Assembly: GCA_002474405.1 (NCBI GenBank)
Contig: DLQW01000019.1
Location: 1 to 7,602 of the forward strand
Reading direction: 5' to 3'
DNA: 7,602 nt
Origin: Christensenella sp. UBA7597
GTDB taxonomy: Bacteria; Bacillota; Clostridia; Christensenellales; Borkfalkiaceae
Positions 6,203 to 7,602 of this stretch are shown here, in pieces (within the stretch, counting starts at the first letter, position 1; each line of letters begins with the position of its first letter). The translations under genes were made by a program, and so were the position numbers. The notes under the pieces were generated by a model. That model did no database searches and was not told the DNA's origin. It worked only from the letters and a program-made list of their open reading frames with translations.

Positions 6203-7602
6203 TCAGACTTCCTCTTCGTAGGGCACTCCGTCGAAGTACTGCACGTCCTCCGGAATCATCCCGCAGGCAATCACGTCTTTTAAAAGCTTCACGCTCATTT
6301 TTTTATGCGCGGCTTTCAGCGCGGCAAGCAGTTTTTTGCCTTCGGCGTCCTCGGCTACGGCGTTTTTCAGCTGCATGTATCCCGCGTCCCAGATGGGCGC
6401 CAGCTGGTTCACGTAACAGTATTCGTAAAACGCGCGCGCCTTCTTCATCACCGCCGCCGCGTCCGCGGAAAGTCTCCGTCCTTTCAGCCATACGGAAAAG
6501 AAAGATTCGCCTTCGCTTTTTTCCGCCGAACCGAGCGGCACGCCCCATTGTTCCACGTCCGAAATCGTAAAGGGGAAGAGGTTGTTGCGCACGCGGTAGC
6601 TGTTGCCTTTGTATTGTATGTTTTCAAACGAGCAGCAGTTATCCGAATCGGCAAACGCGCTCCACACCGCGCAGTCCGTGTAAAAACTCCTCGGCAGCTC
6701 TCCCTCCGGCGCGCGGAATTGGTCGCGGTTGTTCGACCAGGTGGGCGTCGCCAGTCTCCGCGCCGCGTGAATCGCCATCGACCGTTCGAAGTTCGCCTTC
6801 ACCACAGAATACGAACCCGCCGAAGCCTGCGGACCGGAAAATAATGCCGTCTGGTTCAGGTGCTGAAAATCGTTGCCGCAGCACATCAGCGAACATAAAA
6901 ACCCGTCCGCCACTCTGTCGCGCACGTCGGCGTTGCCCTCGCCGATGCCGAAAGCGCCTGTAAACGGGGGAAATACCTGCGTGGTTTTCGGGCGTTTCAC
7001 CCAGGAAGAAAGCGGCTTGAACGCGCCCGTTTCCACCTTTTTCACGCCCACTTTTTCCGCTTGCATGTTAAATACGTCGAGGCACAGCCGCTGTTTTTCT
7101 ATCGGCTTTTCTTTCGCGAGGTTCCACACGATGAACGCCACGGGAAATTTTCCCTTGCTCCCCGCGAAGTTTTCGGAAGAAAATAAAAATCCGCGCTCCG
7201 CCGTGTATCTGAACGCCTGTTCGCGCAGTTTCTCGTCGTTCGGCGCGTTCAGGTATTTCAGCGTGGAAAACAAACCGAGGTATGCCGGTTTGCCCGCAAA
7301 TTCTTCGGAAATGCGGAATAAAAACTGCGAGAACAACTCTCTGCCCGTTTCGCCCAGCCCGCGGGCAAGCATTTCTTTTCTCACCGCCGTAACGGAAACG
7401 CCCGTTTTCGAAGTTTTGCCCTGCGTTAAAGAGGTGGTGTTGCTGGTCGCGAACGGCGGATTGATGAAAATCAGCCATTTCAGTTTCGGGTTTTCCAGAT
7501 CTTTCCGCAAGTTTTCGGGCATTTTCCACGTTTTTTCTTCTTCGGGCGCGCCCGCGGAAAGTTTTTCTTTTTCGGCGTTCCTTTCATCCGAAGCAAGCAG
7601 GG
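6203..7602 (-). CDS. N6-adenine DNA methyltransferase (5' end outside window)
   Basis: The minus-strand frame is open from the right edge to a TGA at 6205-6203, 465 residues in view. The ATG at 7522 is probably internal: 26 further sense codons run to the edge without a stop, no clear ribosome binding site precedes it, and the catalytic NPPF would then lie only 21 residues in, with no SAM-binding motif I before it. NPPF (7462-7451), preceded by the hydrophobic strand LIFI, is motif IV of amino-methyltransferases that modify adenine N6 in DNA. It is followed by FSQFLFRI, YLGLFSTLKYLN (strand and motif V-like) and FPVAFIVWNL. The remainder, with TWSNNRDQF and WDAGYMQLKN near the C-terminus, probably recognises DNA. 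It looks like a stand-alone methyltransferase or the modification part of a restriction system; no nuclease motif is visible here. It is the first visible gene of the cluster, and its promoter is not in the window. Confidence 0.8.
   Translation of the reverse strand, partial: LLASDERNAEKEKLSAGAPEEEKTWKMPENLRKDLENPKLKWLIFINPPFATSNTTSLTQGKTSKTGVSVTAVRKEMLARGLGETGRELFSQFLFRISEEFAGKPAYLGLFSTLKYLNAPNDEKLREQAFRYTAERGFLFSSENFAGSKGKFPVAFIVWNLAKEKPIEKQRLCLDVFNMQAEKVGVKKVETGAFKPLSSWVKRPKTTQVFPPFTGAFGIGEGNADVRDRVADGFLCSLMCCGNDFQHLNQTALFSGPQASAGSYSVVKANFERSMAIHAARRLATPTWSNNRDQFRAPEGELPRSFYTDCAVWSAFADSDNCCSFENIQYKGNSYRVRNNLFPFTISDVEQWGVPLGSAEKSEGESFFSVWLKGRRLSADAAAVMKKARAFYEYCYVNQLAPIWDAGYMQLKNAVAEDAEGKKLLAALKAAHKKMSVKLLKDVIACGMIPEDVQYFDGVPYEEEV

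Overview
The window looks like chromosomal DNA of a Bacillota bacterium, most likely a Clostridia-type anaerobe such as an uncultured gut lineage. The evidence is a single-chain dimeric GlyRS of the Firmicutes kind, a YczE/YitT-like membrane protein, strong AGGAGG-type ribosome binding sites, near-consensus sigma-A promoters and coding DNA of roughly balanced GC with AT-rich spacers. The taxonomic call is inference; there is no 16S rRNA or other decisive marker. I see no tRNA or rRNA gene, insertion sequence, integrase, CRISPR array or prophage gene.

Layout, left to right. (1) 1-633, minus: N-terminal 211 codons of glutaminyl-tRNA synthetase, running off the left edge. (2) 634-987: divergent intergenic region with a promoter facing each way and a run of helically phased T-tracts between them; both leaders are too short for a T-box. 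(3) 988-2388, plus: complete glycyl-tRNA synthetase, followed by a 13-bp-stem terminator that probably serves both convergent units. (4) 2472-3778, minus: a YczE-like membrane protein downstream of a small nitroreductase. Their leader carries a promoter and, between promoter and ribosome binding site, a terminator-like hairpin with a U6 tract. (5) 3952-7602, minus: a compact four-gene cluster, in transcription order a 5'-truncated N6-adenine DNA methyltransferase, a 74-aa acidic protein, a YjjG-like HAD phosphatase and a membrane-anchored GNAT protein. Stop and start signals overlap or nearly touch at every junction, so these four are very probably co-transcribed and partly translationally coupled.

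The two synthetases are translation housekeeping. Nitroreductase plus YczE-like protein is a plausible two-gene unit of unknown physiological role. The cluster at the right is the most unusual part: a DNA methyltransferase feeding into an uncharacterised small protein, a probable nucleotide phosphatase and a GNAT domain fused behind a signal peptide and one transmembrane helix. No restriction nuclease is visible inside the window, and what lies beyond the right edge decides whether this is a restriction-modification or defence locus or a chance operon of accessory genes. I do not claim a demonstrated new system.
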